In this document: one piece after another, positions 44,402 to 53,907 of the stretch | Layout: each line of letters opens with the position of its first letter | How positions within the stretch are numbered: the stretch's first letter is position 1 | Assembly: GCF_000368925.1 (NCBI RefSeq) | Contig: NZ_KB849756.1 | Coordinates: 695,429 to 759,428 of the forward strand | DNA from: Acinetobacter bereziniae LMG 1003 = CIP 70.12 | Lineage (GTDB): Bacteria; Pseudomonadota; Gammaproteobacteria; Pseudomonadales; Moraxellaceae | Length of the DNA stretch: 64,000 nt | Reading direction: 5' to 3' | Translations under genes and position numbers: made by a program | Notes under the pieces: generated by a model | Database searches by the model: none | What the model saw: only the letters and a program-made list of their open reading frames with translations | Told to the model about the DNA's origin: nothing

Positions 44402-44710
44402 TCAACCTCCAGCCACTGGAGACAGTAAAACCACGGTACTGTCTGATTCTAATAAAGTTTGACGTGGAATAATGTCTTCACCAATCGCGCAGGCACAACG
44501 ATCAAGCAATGATTCTGCCTTGGGATAACGGCATATTAGGTCATCTAAAATGTCTGAGATTGTCATTCCAGATTTAGTTTGCAGACTTAAATCTGAAGGT
44601 AATAAACGTTCTATCGCACCAAAACATTCAATTTTAATCTCAATCGTTGGCGATAATTGCTTTGAATCATGGTCTATTGCTGTTTTAGAAAGAACGGAAG
44701 AATTCAACAT
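44402..44710 (-). CDS. moaD: Molybdopterin synthase small subunit MoaD
   Basis: The product is about 102 residues of the ubiquitin-like sulfur carrier, ending in the required Gly-Gly (VVLLSPVAGG), which is thiocarboxylated for sulfur transfer. Start 44710 has GGAGG five bases upstream, one base after the moaA stop. The N-terminus is about 20 residues longer than E. coli MoaD. Confidence 0.92.
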   Translation of the reverse strand: MLNSSVLSKTAIDHDSKQLSPTIEIKIECFGAIERLLPSDLSLQTKSGMTISDILDDLICRYPKAESLLDRCACAIGEDIIPRQTLLESDSTVVLLSPVAGG

Positions 44711-44711
44711 A

Positions 44712-45857
44712 TTAGCCTCCAATCATATACATACTAATTTTTCGGGATGGGGAGTGATCTAACTTTGCTTCTTGAGCGATATCATGAAAACCTCTTTTTT
44801 TCTGCCAAATATAATCAGTCAGAGTCTGCTGAAGTTGTAAATTAGACTGTAAATTGAAAGTCTTAGGAAAAAAAGTAAAGCGTTGAGGCAATCTAGCGTG
44901 TACTGCAAAAGATATGGTTTGCACCGAAGGTGTTTGAGCGAAATATGTTGGATGCATCCGAGCTGATGATTGTTGTAATGCTCTAATCTGTGCCTTGAGA
45001 GCAATACCTTGAGGGGCAAATAAACAATGGAAGAAATCGCCTTGAGCTGTCAGACGCACACGATCACAAGTACCACAAAATGAATGAGTGATGGTTGAAA
45101 TAATCCCAATCGGATAACCATTAATTAAATATTGTCGAGCAGGCTCAGAGGATTGCCCCTGTCGTAAGCTGACTTCAAAATCTTGCTTTAATTGCGCTAA
45201 GATATACTGTTCACTCACAACATCTGATTGTGTCCAATGTCCTACACCATCTAAAGGCATAAATTCTATAAAACGCACGACGCAATTATTTTGAATCGAC
45301 CAATGTGCCAAAGGTAAAATTTGATCTTCATTTTTACCTTTGATGAGTACCGCATTGATCTTTATTTTTAATCCGACCTGTTGTGCAACACGAATTCCTT
45401 CAAGTACAGGCAATAATTCTTTTTTGGTCAAATCTTTAAATTGGTTAGGTTGCAAACTGTCTAGACTGATATTTAAATCATCAAGTCCTGCTTGTTTTAA
45501 CTGCACTGCGTGTTGTTTAAGATAATAAGCATTGGTGGTCATCGAAACTCTTTTTAGACCCAGCTTTTTCAATTTTTGTAATTCATCGATGAAATGTACT
45601 ACACCTTGACGCATCAACGGTTCTCCACCTGTGATACGAATATGCTCGATTCCACGCTGCACCATAAATTCGCAAAAAACATACAGCTCTTCAAAACTGA
45701 GTAAATCATGTTTTTTGATCCACTTAGGATGTTCAGGCATGCAATAAACACACTTAAAATTACAGCGATCAGTTACTGAAATTCGAAGCTTACGCTTAAT
45801 GCGACCATGTTGGTCGATAAAGGCAGTATTCTGTTTATGTGGTGTCATTGCATTCAT
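44712..45857 (-). CDS. moaA: GTP 3',8-cyclase MoaA
   Basis: This radical-SAM enzyme makes the first pterin intermediate of molybdopterin. The N-terminal 4Fe-4S site is DRCNFKCVYCMPE. The second cluster is SFCGTCDRVRLTAQGDFFHCLF. The C-terminus ends in the required Gly-Gly (MYMIGG). Start 45857 (MNAMTPHK) has AAGGGA upstream. It leads the moaA-moaD-moaE-moaCB-moeA-modABC run. Confidence 0.95.
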   Translation of the reverse strand: MNAMTPHKQNTAFIDQHGRIKRKLRISVTDRCNFKCVYCMPEHPKWIKKHDLLSFEELYVFCEFMVQRGIEHIRITGGEPLMRQGVVHFIDELQKLKKLGLKRVSMTTNAYYLKQHAVQLKQAGLDDLNISLDSLQPNQFKDLTKKELLPVLEGIRVAQQVGLKIKINAVLIKGKNEDQILPLAHWSIQNNCVVRFIEFMPLDGVGHWTQSDVVSEQYILAQLKQDFEVSLRQGQSSEPARQYLINGYPIGIISTITHSFCGTCDRVRLTAQGDFFHCLFAPQGIALKAQIRALQQSSARMHPTYFAQTPSVQTISFAVHARLPQRFTFFPKTFNLQSNLQLQQTLTDYIWQKKRGFHDIAQEAKLDHSPSRKISMYMIGG

Positions 45858-45884
45858 ACACACATCCCTTGAAGCACTGTTTAG

Positions 45885-45903
45885 GTTCAAAATGTTCTTG
45901 AAC
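45885..45903. promoter_or_regulatory. Palindrome in the moaA leader (candidate operator)
   Basis: GTTCAA-N7-TTGAAC, 28 bases upstream of the moaA ATG. The gap between mobA and moaA (about 190 bases) presumably holds the moaA promoter. The binding protein is unknown. Confidence 0.4.
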
Positions 45904-46045
45904 TTGAAATTTGCGCTATTTTCTTAAGCTTAAAATTGCAAAAAGTGTTCCAACTTTGATCATTTCGAAGCGAACTTAAAATAAAACCACTGTTGTTGTT
46001 GTTTACTAAAAACTAACCTTATGATTTCAAACAATAATCTATTTT

Positions 46046-46684
46046 TTAATACAATAGTTTTAACTGGCGATATTGCTGTAGCTCATCTAAAGAATTTATA
46101 CTATGAAAAAATAGTGCATGATTTTCAAAAGCTGCCTTTTGAGCGTGCAAATCACTAAAACATTGTTTTAAACTACGCTGTCCCTGTTCAAGATGAGTGC
46201 GTATCATGGCGAATGCACTACGCTTTAACAGACAGAATGGGTATAACGCTTTGCCATTGAACTCAACATAAGCCACCTCTGCCAACGGGACTCGTGCTAA
46301 AGCCCGATGTAATTTCTCAACCACCTGTACTGGAACAAATGTCACATCGCAGGGCACAAACAACACATAGTCAGATTTCACATAAGACCACGCACTTTTC
46401 ATTCCCATGAGAGGACCTAAAAAGCCTCTTTCATCATCTTGATAGCAATAAATATTGGGAATAAGTTTTTGATAAATCGAATAATCACGATGACTGTTGA
46501 CCCAGACTTGTGCAACTTGATGTTTCAGTTGTTGATGGATTTTTAGCAACTGAATTTGATCATCAAACTTTTGCAAAAGCTTATTTATTCCATTCATACG
46601 TCTTGCTTGACCACCGGCAAGGATCACCAAATCAGTTTGAGGGTATGTCGACAGCTTTGTTGTTATTGCGCTACTTTTTTTCAT
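46046..46684 (-). CDS. mobA: Molybdenum cofactor guanylyltransferase MobA
   Basis: MobA (212 residues) adds GMP to Mo-MPT, making the bis-MGD needed by NasA. The nucleotide-binding loop is LVILAGGQARRMNGINKLL, in place of the usual RMGGxDK, and VLFVPCDVTFVP follows. The start overlaps the nasA stop by four bases. It is the final gene of the nitrate reductase transcript. Confidence 0.92.
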   Translation of the reverse strand: MKKSSAITTKLSTYPQTDLVILAGGQARRMNGINKLLQKFDDQIQLLKIHQQLKHQVAQVWVNSHRDYSIYQKLIPNIYCYQDDERGFLGPLMGMKSAWSYVKSDYVLFVPCDVTFVPVQVVEKLHRALARVPLAEVAYVEFNGKALYPFCLLKRSAFAMIRTHLEQGQRSLKQCFSDLHAQKAAFENHALFFHSINSLDELQQYRQLKLLY

Positions 46685-49473
46685 TCTATCGCCTCCGCTT
46701 GACAGGCTTTAATCAGTCCACGTATCTCAGGTAGACAGGAACCACAGTTACCACCTGCTTTTAAGCATGCAGTTACTTGTTTTTCATGTTGGATGTTTTT
46801 TTCTTTAATGGTGGCAATAATTCGATTTTTACCCACTTTAAAACAACTACAAACCAGTGAACCATCACTATTTGCTATCGACATGGCTTGTCCTGCCAAA
46901 AGTGCTTTTCGGTGCATTGCGCTGAGTCGTTCACGCTTAAATAAACTGGCAATCCAGTCCCGATCAGGTAATAAAGCTTTTGGTGCGATATATAAACTCG
47001 CAATCAGGCGACCATCTTTTAACACTACACTATGACTGATATGTGCGGTTTGATCTTCTAAATTCAGCCATTCAAAGCTTTCATCTTGAAAAGGTAAAAG
47101 CTGCTTTAAATGCTGGGTAATTTGCTCAAAACGACGCCGATCTGCCAATTCATAACGTATCGCCTGAGTGGTTTTAATTTTGGTCCACCAAACTGTACTT
47201 TCGATACTGTTTTGAACCAGATGTTCATAACCCACTCGTACATAAAACACGCCTTGCCATTGTGTATAGAATGGTTGAATCATCACTGGAGTATGCTTGA
47301 ATTCAGGCTCTCCTGAGATCGCATCAACAACTGGATTGACCACTTTTCCAATCCGTGCATCTGATGCAAACTGATCATTCCAGTGGATTGGTGCAAAAAT
47401 TTGTCCACGGCGAATTTTGTCACTCAGTATTGCTCTTAAAACACACAAGCCCCATGCGGATTTGATCTCAACCAGTTCAGCGTCCTTCACCCCATACTTC
47501 AATGCATCATTAGGATGGATTTCACAAAAAGGTTCTGCCTTATGGCTAGACAAATTTGCAGAAAGACCTGTGCGAGTCATGGTATGCCACTGATCACGAA
47601 TCCGCCCTGTATTGAGAATTAAAGGATATTCATGTGTTGTTGAATGCACTGGATCAATCGCTGTTGTGGCAATAAATTTGGCATGTGCATTGGTATGGCT
47701 GAATTGCCCAGAAGAAAATAATTGAGCAACATCCTGCTGATGTTCTGAATCCAAAATAGGCCACTGTACTGGTGCAAGCGTTTGATATTGCTGAAATGAA
47801 AGTCCAGTTAAACCTGCCAAATTAAAATATCGAAATGTGCCGGTCTCTGAACGAGATGACAGTCTTTGGTTTTGATATGCAGATAACTGTGCATGTTCTT
47901 TAAAAATTTCATGGCTATTTTCAAAATCAAATCCTGAGAAACCCAATTTTTTTGCCACTTGCGACACAGACCACCAATCTGCTTTTGCTTGTTCAGGTGC
48001 TGCTAAAAAAGCCCGTTGCCTTGAAATACGCCGTTCTGAATTGGTCACTGTTCCATCTTTTTCTCCCCACCCCAAAGCAGGTAAAAGCACATCTGCAAAT
48101 GCTGTAGTGTCTGTGTCTTTACATATATCGGATACCACCACAAACTCACATTGAGTTAAAGCACGTTTAACCTGATCTGCATTGGGTAAACTCACCACAG
48201 GATTAGTTGCCATAATCCAAATGGCTTTAATTTTCCCTTGTTCAACTGCCTCAAATAAATCTACTGCTTTTAAACCCACCTGTTGAGCAATCGTTGGACT
48301 ATTCCAAAATGTTTGTACCAATTGTTGATGAAGAGGATTCTCCAAATCCAAATGTGCTGCCAACATATTGGCAAGTCCCCCCACCTCACGTCCACCCATG
48401 GCATTTGGTTGCCCCGTCATCGAAAATGGCGCTGCACCTAACTTTCCAATTTTTCCAGTCAACAGATGACAATTGATGATGCTATTGGCTTTGTCCACAC
48501 CTCGAGAGGATTGATTAACGCCCATTGAAAAAAGCGTCATCACTTTTTCTGTGTGTGCAAATTTTTCAAAAAATAACTGTAATTTTTCCTGTGAAATTGC
48601 TGTTTTTCTCGCAACATTTTCTAAGCTTGATTCCGTTTCAGCGCTTTGTAATGCTTCGTTCAACCCTTGTGTATGGGCATTTACAAATTCGGTATCGGTA
48701 TAGTTATGTTGATATAAATATTGGAGTAACCCATTAAACAGTGCGACATCTTGTCCAATTTGAATTGGTAGATGTAAGTTAGCTGCTTCGCATGTTGCGG
48801 TAAACCGTGGATCAATGACCACCACAAATAAATCATCTTGTTGCTGTTGTCTACGCTCTTTGGCTTGCATGATTCGTTGATACAACACAGGATGACACCA
48901 TGCCGTATTTGACCCAACCAACACCACCATGTTTGTATGTTCAAAATCCTCATAACTGGCAGGTACTAAGTCTTCACCAAAAGCACGTTTATGTGCCGCA
49001 ACGGCCGAAGACATGCATAACCTTGAGTTGGTGTCGATGTTGGCTGTTCCCAAATAACCTTTAACAAATTTATTGACCACATAATAGTCTTCAGTCAATA
49101 ACTGCCCAGAGACATAAAATGCAATACTTTCGGGCCCATATTGCTGGATATAGTGTTGAAATTTATCTGCAATCAAATCAGTTGCAGTATCCCAGTCACT
49201 TTCTTGACGTCCTGTTTTACCTCCAAGCATGGGGTGTAAAACACGTGTTTCCAAACCAACAGTATCAGCAAGGTTACTTCCTTTGATACAAAGTTTTCCA
49301 TAATTGGATGGATGATCGATATCTCCTGCAACAGACAGCTTTTGCCCAAATGCAGTCTCTTCAACTGTCGCACTCACACCGCAACCTACACCGCAATAAG
49401 GACATGTGGTGTGGGTGATTTTGATGTTAGTTTCTGTAGAGCTATGCAGTTCCACGACAGGGATACTATTCAT
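46681..49473 (-). CDS. nasA: Assimilatory nitrate reductase catalytic subunit NasA
   Basis: This is a 930-residue molybdopterin oxidoreductase reducing nitrate to nitrite in the cytoplasm. The N-terminal 4Fe-4S motif is THTTCPYCGVGCGVS and KLCIKG. The Mo-ligand Cys lies in DTNSRLCMSSAVAA. MGD-binding stretches include FSMGVNQSSRGVDK. The C-terminal BFD-like 2Fe-2S domain (about 870-930) is VCSCFKVGK...GGNCGSCLPEI. Start 49473 has AGGAG nine bases upstream; an alternative at 49500 has none. Confidence 0.94.
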   Translation of the reverse strand: MNSIPVVELHSSTETNIKITHTTCPYCGVGCGVSATVEETAFGQKLSVAGDIDHPSNYGKLCIKGSNLADTVGLETRVLHPMLGGKTGRQESDWDTATDLIADKFQHYIQQYGPESIAFYVSGQLLTEDYYVVNKFVKGYLGTANIDTNSRLCMSSAVAAHKRAFGEDLVPASYEDFEHTNMVVLVGSNTAWCHPVLYQRIMQAKERRQQQQDDLFVVVIDPRFTATCEAANLHLPIQIGQDVALFNGLLQYLYQHNYTDTEFVNAHTQGLNEALQSAETESSLENVARKTAISQEKLQLFFEKFAHTEKVMTLFSMGVNQSSRGVDKANSIINCHLLTGKIGKLGAAPFSMTGQPNAMGGREVGGLANMLAAHLDLENPLHQQLVQTFWNSPTIAQQVGLKAVDLFEAVEQGKIKAIWIMATNPVVSLPNADQVKRALTQCEFVVVSDICKDTDTTAFADVLLPALGWGEKDGTVTNSERRISRQRAFLAAPEQAKADWWSVSQVAKKLGFSGFDFENSHEIFKEHAQLSAYQNQRLSSRSETGTFRYFNLAGLTGLSFQQYQTLAPVQWPILDSEHQQDVAQLFSSGQFSHTNAHAKFIATTAIDPVHSTTHEYPLILNTGRIRDQWHTMTRTGLSANLSSHKAEPFCEIHPNDALKYGVKDAELVEIKSAWGLCVLRAILSDKIRRGQIFAPIHWNDQFASDARIGKVVNPVVDAISGEPEFKHTPVMIQPFYTQWQGVFYVRVGYEHLVQNSIESTVWWTKIKTTQAIRYELADRRRFEQITQHLKQLLPFQDESFEWLNLEDQTAHISHSVVLKDGRLIASLYIAPKALLPDRDWIASLFKRERLSAMHRKALLAGQAMSIANSDGSLVCSCFKVGKNRIIATIKEKNIQHEKQVTACLKAGGNCGSCLPEIRGLIKACQAEAIE

Positions 49474-49529
49474 TTCTGCGGTGCTCCTTATCTTGTGCAT
49501 GGAGTTAACAATTTTTAGAGGTTTTCATT

Positions 49530-49649
49530 CCCACGCTATAACTAGACTGGATCAATAACATTCGTTCATAACGAAGTATTCAAAATCAGAGAAGTTAAAT
49601 GCTGTAATTGCCTTAGACAACACTTGAGCTGCGCCATATACAGCGTGGG
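49530..49649 (-). other. Leader of nasA with long-range inverted repeat
   Basis: CCCACGCTATA (49530-49540) faces TATACAGCGTGGG (49637-49649) across about 100 bases. Inside lies a TTCGTT-CAT-AACGAA hairpin. It may fold the untranslated leader between the reductase-fusion gene and nasA. No sigma-54 box is seen here. Confidence 0.35.
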
Positions 49650-49671
49650 TGGGATAAAATCATGAATAAAA

Positions 49672-51297
49672 TTAGCCTGCTTTTTTCAATGCAAAATCTC
49701 GACCAAATAGCAACTTATTGCGAATTACAGAAATCGGAGTTTGATCAGCAATCAACTCTGCATACCATGCACCGTCTTCTGTATCTCCAAATAACACCGC
49801 ACCCACAACATGGTCTTTTTGAATAATAATGCGTTTATAGATTTGTCGTTTTTCATCATTCAACACAATATCTTCAAAGCCCTCATTCTCTTGGCTATTT
49901 TCGATATCAATACGTCCAGCGGAGAAAACATCACAACCACTGACTTTAAGTTGAGTTGGAACAGTGGGTGCTTTAAAAGTCAAACTGCCATGCTCTGCCA
50001 AATGTGATGCGCAGATAAAAGCTTGCCCCCATAGTGGCTCAACCAAACCAAAGGTTTGCTGGCGATGTTCAATACACTCACCCACAGCATAGATACTCGG
50101 GTCATAGGTTTGCATGGTGTCATTGACTAACACACCACGATTACAACGTAATCCTGCACTTTGTGCTAAAGCCATATTTGGACGAACACCAACGGCAAAA
50201 ATAACCAAATCGGCAGCCAATATCGTGCCATCCTTTAAGCGTACTTGACTGACATGACCGTCTTCACCCAACAGTTCTTCTGTATTGGCATGCGTGATAA
50301 TTGAAATACCTTTTTGCTCGATTGCCGTTTGCAACATTTGACTGGCTTTGGCATCCAATTGACGGTCCATAATACGATCCATCAAGTGTAAAACTGTGAC
50401 ATTCATGCCACGTTGTTTTAATCCATAAGCAGCTTCCAAGCCCAATAAGCCACCACCAATCACCACCGCATTGCGTTTGGACTGACAATATTCAAGCATT
50501 TTGTTGACATCATAAATGTCACGAAAACTCAATACTCCTTTGAGATCAGAACCTCGAACAGGTGGGATAAATGGTTTAGAACCTGTGGCCAAAATCAAAC
50601 GATCATAATCCACCATTAAACCTTTTTGGGTGTAGATCTGCTTACGAGGGCGATCTATACGCACGGCTGGATCACCTGCGATGAAACGAATATTTTTATC
50701 GGCATACCATGCATGTGGGTGTAACATGATGTCTTCTATCGTTTTATCTCCCGATAAAACAGGTGACAGCATAATTCGGTTATAGTTCCCCCATGGTTCT
50801 TCACCAATCACCGTGACCTCGTAGCGCTCAGGTGCCATATCCAACAGATCTTCTAAGCAACGCATCCCTGCTAAACCGTTGCCAATCAAAACCAGCTTCA
50901 TTTTTTCCTGAGTCATGCCATTGTTAGTGATATAGGTTTTTTGTGGCGTTGGGCTAATCCAGACTCGACCATCTTCAATCTTGCTTGGGAAGACCAACAA
51001 CTTTTGGTCTTTGTCTTCTAAACAACGTCCTGTGGCGAGACTAAAATGTTGCTTGTAGATGGGTGAAGCTACGACACGCTCACCTTGAAGATCTCCAATA
51101 ATTCCACGTGACATTACAAATGCTTGGCTAAATGGGTCTTGATTACTGAGCGCATATACTCGCTTTTCATTCCCTACACGAAAAATTGCCACTTGTTGCT
51201 CATTCAACAAAGCACCGACACCAGTATTCGGTGTGATATCGTCCAAAGCACAAATATCCAACCAATCTAATTCATTCATTTCTTTTAAAATTGTCAT
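49672..51297 (-). CDS. NirD-like/FAD reductase fusion for nitrite/nitrate reduction
   Basis: The product has 541 residues. Residues 5-110 form a Rieske-fold NirD-like domain (VGNEKRVYALSNQDPFSQAFVMSRGIIGD, SPIYKQHFSLATGRCLED) without Cys/His iron ligands, as in all NirD. Residues 130-541 are an FAD/NAD(P) reductase of the NasB/NirB type (KLVLIGNGLAGMRCLEDLL, ATGSKPFIPP, VVIGGGLLGLEAAYGLKQRG). It supplies electrons to NasA or NirB. It lies 17 bases after nirB and belongs to the same transcript. Confidence 0.9.
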   Translation of the reverse strand: MTILKEMNELDWLDICALDDITPNTGVGALLNEQQVAIFRVGNEKRVYALSNQDPFSQAFVMSRGIIGDLQGERVVASPIYKQHFSLATGRCLEDKDQKLLVFPSKIEDGRVWISPTPQKTYITNNGMTQEKMKLVLIGNGLAGMRCLEDLLDMAPERYEVTVIGEEPWGNYNRIMLSPVLSGDKTIEDIMLHPHAWYADKNIRFIAGDPAVRIDRPRKQIYTQKGLMVDYDRLILATGSKPFIPPVRGSDLKGVLSFRDIYDVNKMLEYCQSKRNAVVIGGGLLGLEAAYGLKQRGMNVTVLHLMDRIMDRQLDAKASQMLQTAIEQKGISIITHANTEELLGEDGHVSQVRLKDGTILAADLVIFAVGVRPNMALAQSAGLRCNRGVLVNDTMQTYDPSIYAVGECIEHRQQTFGLVEPLWGQAFICASHLAEHGSLTFKAPTVPTQLKVSGCDVFSAGRIDIENSQENEGFEDIVLNDEKRQIYKRIIIQKDHVVGAVLFGDTEDGAWYAELIADQTPISVIRNKLLFGRDFALKKAG

Positions 51298-51314
51298 GAG
51301 ACTCTCCCTTATCT

Positions 51315-53861
51315 TTAAGCTTCAACTACAGCAATACGACTAAGATCTCGTTCCGCTTGTGTTTTAGGGCGAATTTGTCCACGAACCTCTGCAAATTGGA
51401 TATGTGGGTCTTGTTGTTGTTGCGACTTGGCATTGATAAATGTCACAAAACGCTTACGAACTTCAGGATCTTCAATTGCAGTGCGCCATTCATCTTGATA
51501 AGTTCCAACCACATGACTCATACGGCGCTCTAATTCTGTCGCGATGCCTAAAGAATCATGTATCACCACATCTTTTAGATAATCCAAACCACCTTCCATA
51601 TTGTCACGCCACACTGAAGTACGTTGTAAACGATCGGCTGTTTGGATATAGAACATAAAGAATCGGTCAATGTATTGAATTAAAGTTTGCGTATCTAAAT
51701 CTGAAGCCAGTAATTCAGCGTGACGTGGTTTCATTCCACCATTCCCACAGACGTAGAGGTTCCAACCTTTTTCAGTTGCAATCACTCCCACATCTTTACT
51801 TTGTGCTTCTGCACATTCACGGGTACAGCCTGAAACCGCCATTTTTAATTTATGTGGTGAACGTAAGCCTTTGTAGCGGTTCTCAAGAAAAATTGCTAAA
51901 CCTACAGAATCATCCACACCATAGCGGCACCATGTACTGCCTACACATGACTTTACTGTTCGTAATGACTTTCCATAGGCATGTCCAGACTCAAAACCTG
52001 CATCAATTAGTTTTTGCCAAATTTCAGGTAATTGATGCACTTGCGCACCAAACATATCAACACGTTGTCCACCTGTAAGTTTGGTATATAAACCATATTC
52101 TTTAGCAATTTGACCTATGGCAATTAAACCATCTGGCGTTACTTCACCACCTGCCATACGTGGTACGACAGAATAAGAGCCGTCTTTTTGGATATTGCCC
52201 AGATAATAGTCATTGCTGTCTTGCAGTCCAGCATGATTTGCTTTCAATACAAAATCATTCCAGCATGAGGCTAAAATATTGGCGACTGTTGGTTTACAAA
52301 TATCACAGCCCAAACCATGTCCATGCTGTTGAATCAAATCATCAAAGCTTTTAATTTCATTGACCCGAACCAAGTGATACAGCTCTTGACGAGAGTAAGC
52401 AAAATGCTCACAAAGATGGTTATTGACTGTGACGCCTTGACGCTGTAACTCTGATTTTAAAACTTGTGTAACTAAAGGTGCGCAGCCACCACATGCCGTT
52501 GCAGCTTTGGTGCATTTTTTCAACGCACCTAATGAAGTCGAACCATCAGCGATTGCTTGACATATATCTGCCTTAGATACGTTATTACACGAACAAATAG
52601 TGGCACTATCAGGCAATAGATCGACTCCACTCCCACCTGCTTTAGCAGCAGACTGAGCATATCCCGGCATGATTAAACTTTCTGGATTTTCTGGAACAGC
52701 CAAGCCATTCAACATCATTTGCAATAAATCATTATATTCTTTGGCGCAGCCCACCAGTACCGCACCTAATAATTGTGTTTTCTCAGCATTGACGACGATT
52801 TTTTTATAAACCATCGCATCTTCATCTGCATAGAAGTAGCTTAAAGCACTCGGTGTCATGGCATGCGCATCGCCTACGGATGCAACATCTACTCCCATCA
52901 GTTTTAACTTGGTGCTCATGTCTGCGCCAGCAAAGGCACCACAACTTTGTTGCATCACGTGTTTGGCTGCAATACGTGCCATATCATAACCAGGCGCAAC
53001 CAAACCATAAATTTTGTTATTCCATAATGCACATTCACCAATCGCATAAATGTCCGGATCGGAACTTTGGCAATAGTCATTAATCACAATACCGCCACGT
53101 TCCCCCAACACTAAACCACTTTGACGGGCTAATTCGTCACGTGGGCGAATTCCTGCTGAGAATAAAATAATGTCTGTTTCTAGTTCAGAGCCATCACCAA
53201 ATTTCATCAAGTGCGTGCTGTTTTGACCTGCTTCAATCGCAGAAGTGGCTTTTTGGGTATGCACTTTTACACCCAGGTTTTCGATTTTTGCCCGTAAGAC
53301 CTTACCGCCTAAATCATCAATTTGAACAGCCATGAGACGAGGTGCAAACTCAACCACATGCGTTTCAAGGTCTAAATCTCTTAAAGCTTTTGCTGCTTCA
53401 AGACCAAGCAAACCACCACCAATAACAACACCTGATTTGGCATTTAAACTCGCTGCTCGAATTGCATCCAAGTCATCAATGGTTCGATAGACAAAACAGT
53501 TTTCGCGTTCATTTCCCGGAATAGGTGGGACAAATGCATAAGAACCTGTGGCAAGTACCAATTTATCATAGGCAATGACATCTCCCTGATTGGTGGTGAT
53601 ACGTTTATTAACTGTATCAATTGCGATGGCTTTGGTACTTAAACGAAGATCTATGCCATAAGCATCAGCAAAGTCTGTGCGACAAAGGGTTAAATCTTTT
53701 GCTGATTTTCCAGTGAAATATTCTGTTAAATGCACCCGATCATAAGCGAGGCGTGGTTCTTCTGCCAAAATCGTAATTTCAATTTCATCACCCGCATGTT
53801 CCAACACAGATTCAATAAATTTGTGCCCAACCATTCCATGACCAATCATGACAAGTTTCAT
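51315..53861 (-). CDS. nirB: Nitrite reductase NAD(P)H large subunit NirB
   Basis: NirB (848 residues) reduces nitrite to ammonium. The N-terminal FAD/NAD domain has VVIGGGLLGLEAAKAL. Middle 2Fe-2S Cys lie in ATICSCNNVSK and KAATACGGCAPLV. The C-terminal sirohaem/4Fe-4S motifs are SCVGSTWCRYG and VSGCTRECAEA, all intact. Start 53861 has GGAG seven bases upstream. The upstream gene is the transporter; the downstream gene is its NirD-like fused partner. Confidence 0.95.
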   Translation of the reverse strand: MKLVMIGHGMVGHKFIESVLEHAGDEIEITILAEEPRLAYDRVHLTEYFTGKSAKDLTLCRTDFADAYGIDLRLSTKAIAIDTVNKRITTNQGDVIAYDKLVLATGSYAFVPPIPGNERENCFVYRTIDDLDAIRAASLNAKSGVVIGGGLLGLEAAKALRDLDLETHVVEFAPRLMAVQIDDLGGKVLRAKIENLGVKVHTQKATSAIEAGQNSTHLMKFGDGSELETDIILFSAGIRPRDELARQSGLVLGERGGIVINDYCQSSDPDIYAIGECALWNNKIYGLVAPGYDMARIAAKHVMQQSCGAFAGADMSTKLKLMGVDVASVGDAHAMTPSALSYFYADEDAMVYKKIVVNAEKTQLLGAVLVGCAKEYNDLLQMMLNGLAVPENPESLIMPGYAQSAAKAGGSGVDLLPDSATICSCNNVSKADICQAIADGSTSLGALKKCTKAATACGGCAPLVTQVLKSELQRQGVTVNNHLCEHFAYSRQELYHLVRVNEIKSFDDLIQQHGHGLGCDICKPTVANILASCWNDFVLKANHAGLQDSNDYYLGNIQKDGSYSVVPRMAGGEVTPDGLIAIGQIAKEYGLYTKLTGGQRVDMFGAQVHQLPEIWQKLIDAGFESGHAYGKSLRTVKSCVGSTWCRYGVDDSVGLAIFLENRYKGLRSPHKLKMAVSGCTRECAEAQSKDVGVIATEKGWNLYVCGNGGMKPRHAELLASDLDTQTLIQYIDRFFMFYIQTADRLQRTSVWRDNMEGGLDYLKDVVIHDSLGIATELERRMSHVVGTYQDEWRTAIEDPEVRKRFVTFINAKSQQQQDPHIQFAEVRGQIRPKTQAERDLSRIAVVEA

Positions 53862-53907
53862 CTTCATTCTCCTCAATTCACTTTTGCTTTTGTTATTTGT
53901 GATTCAA

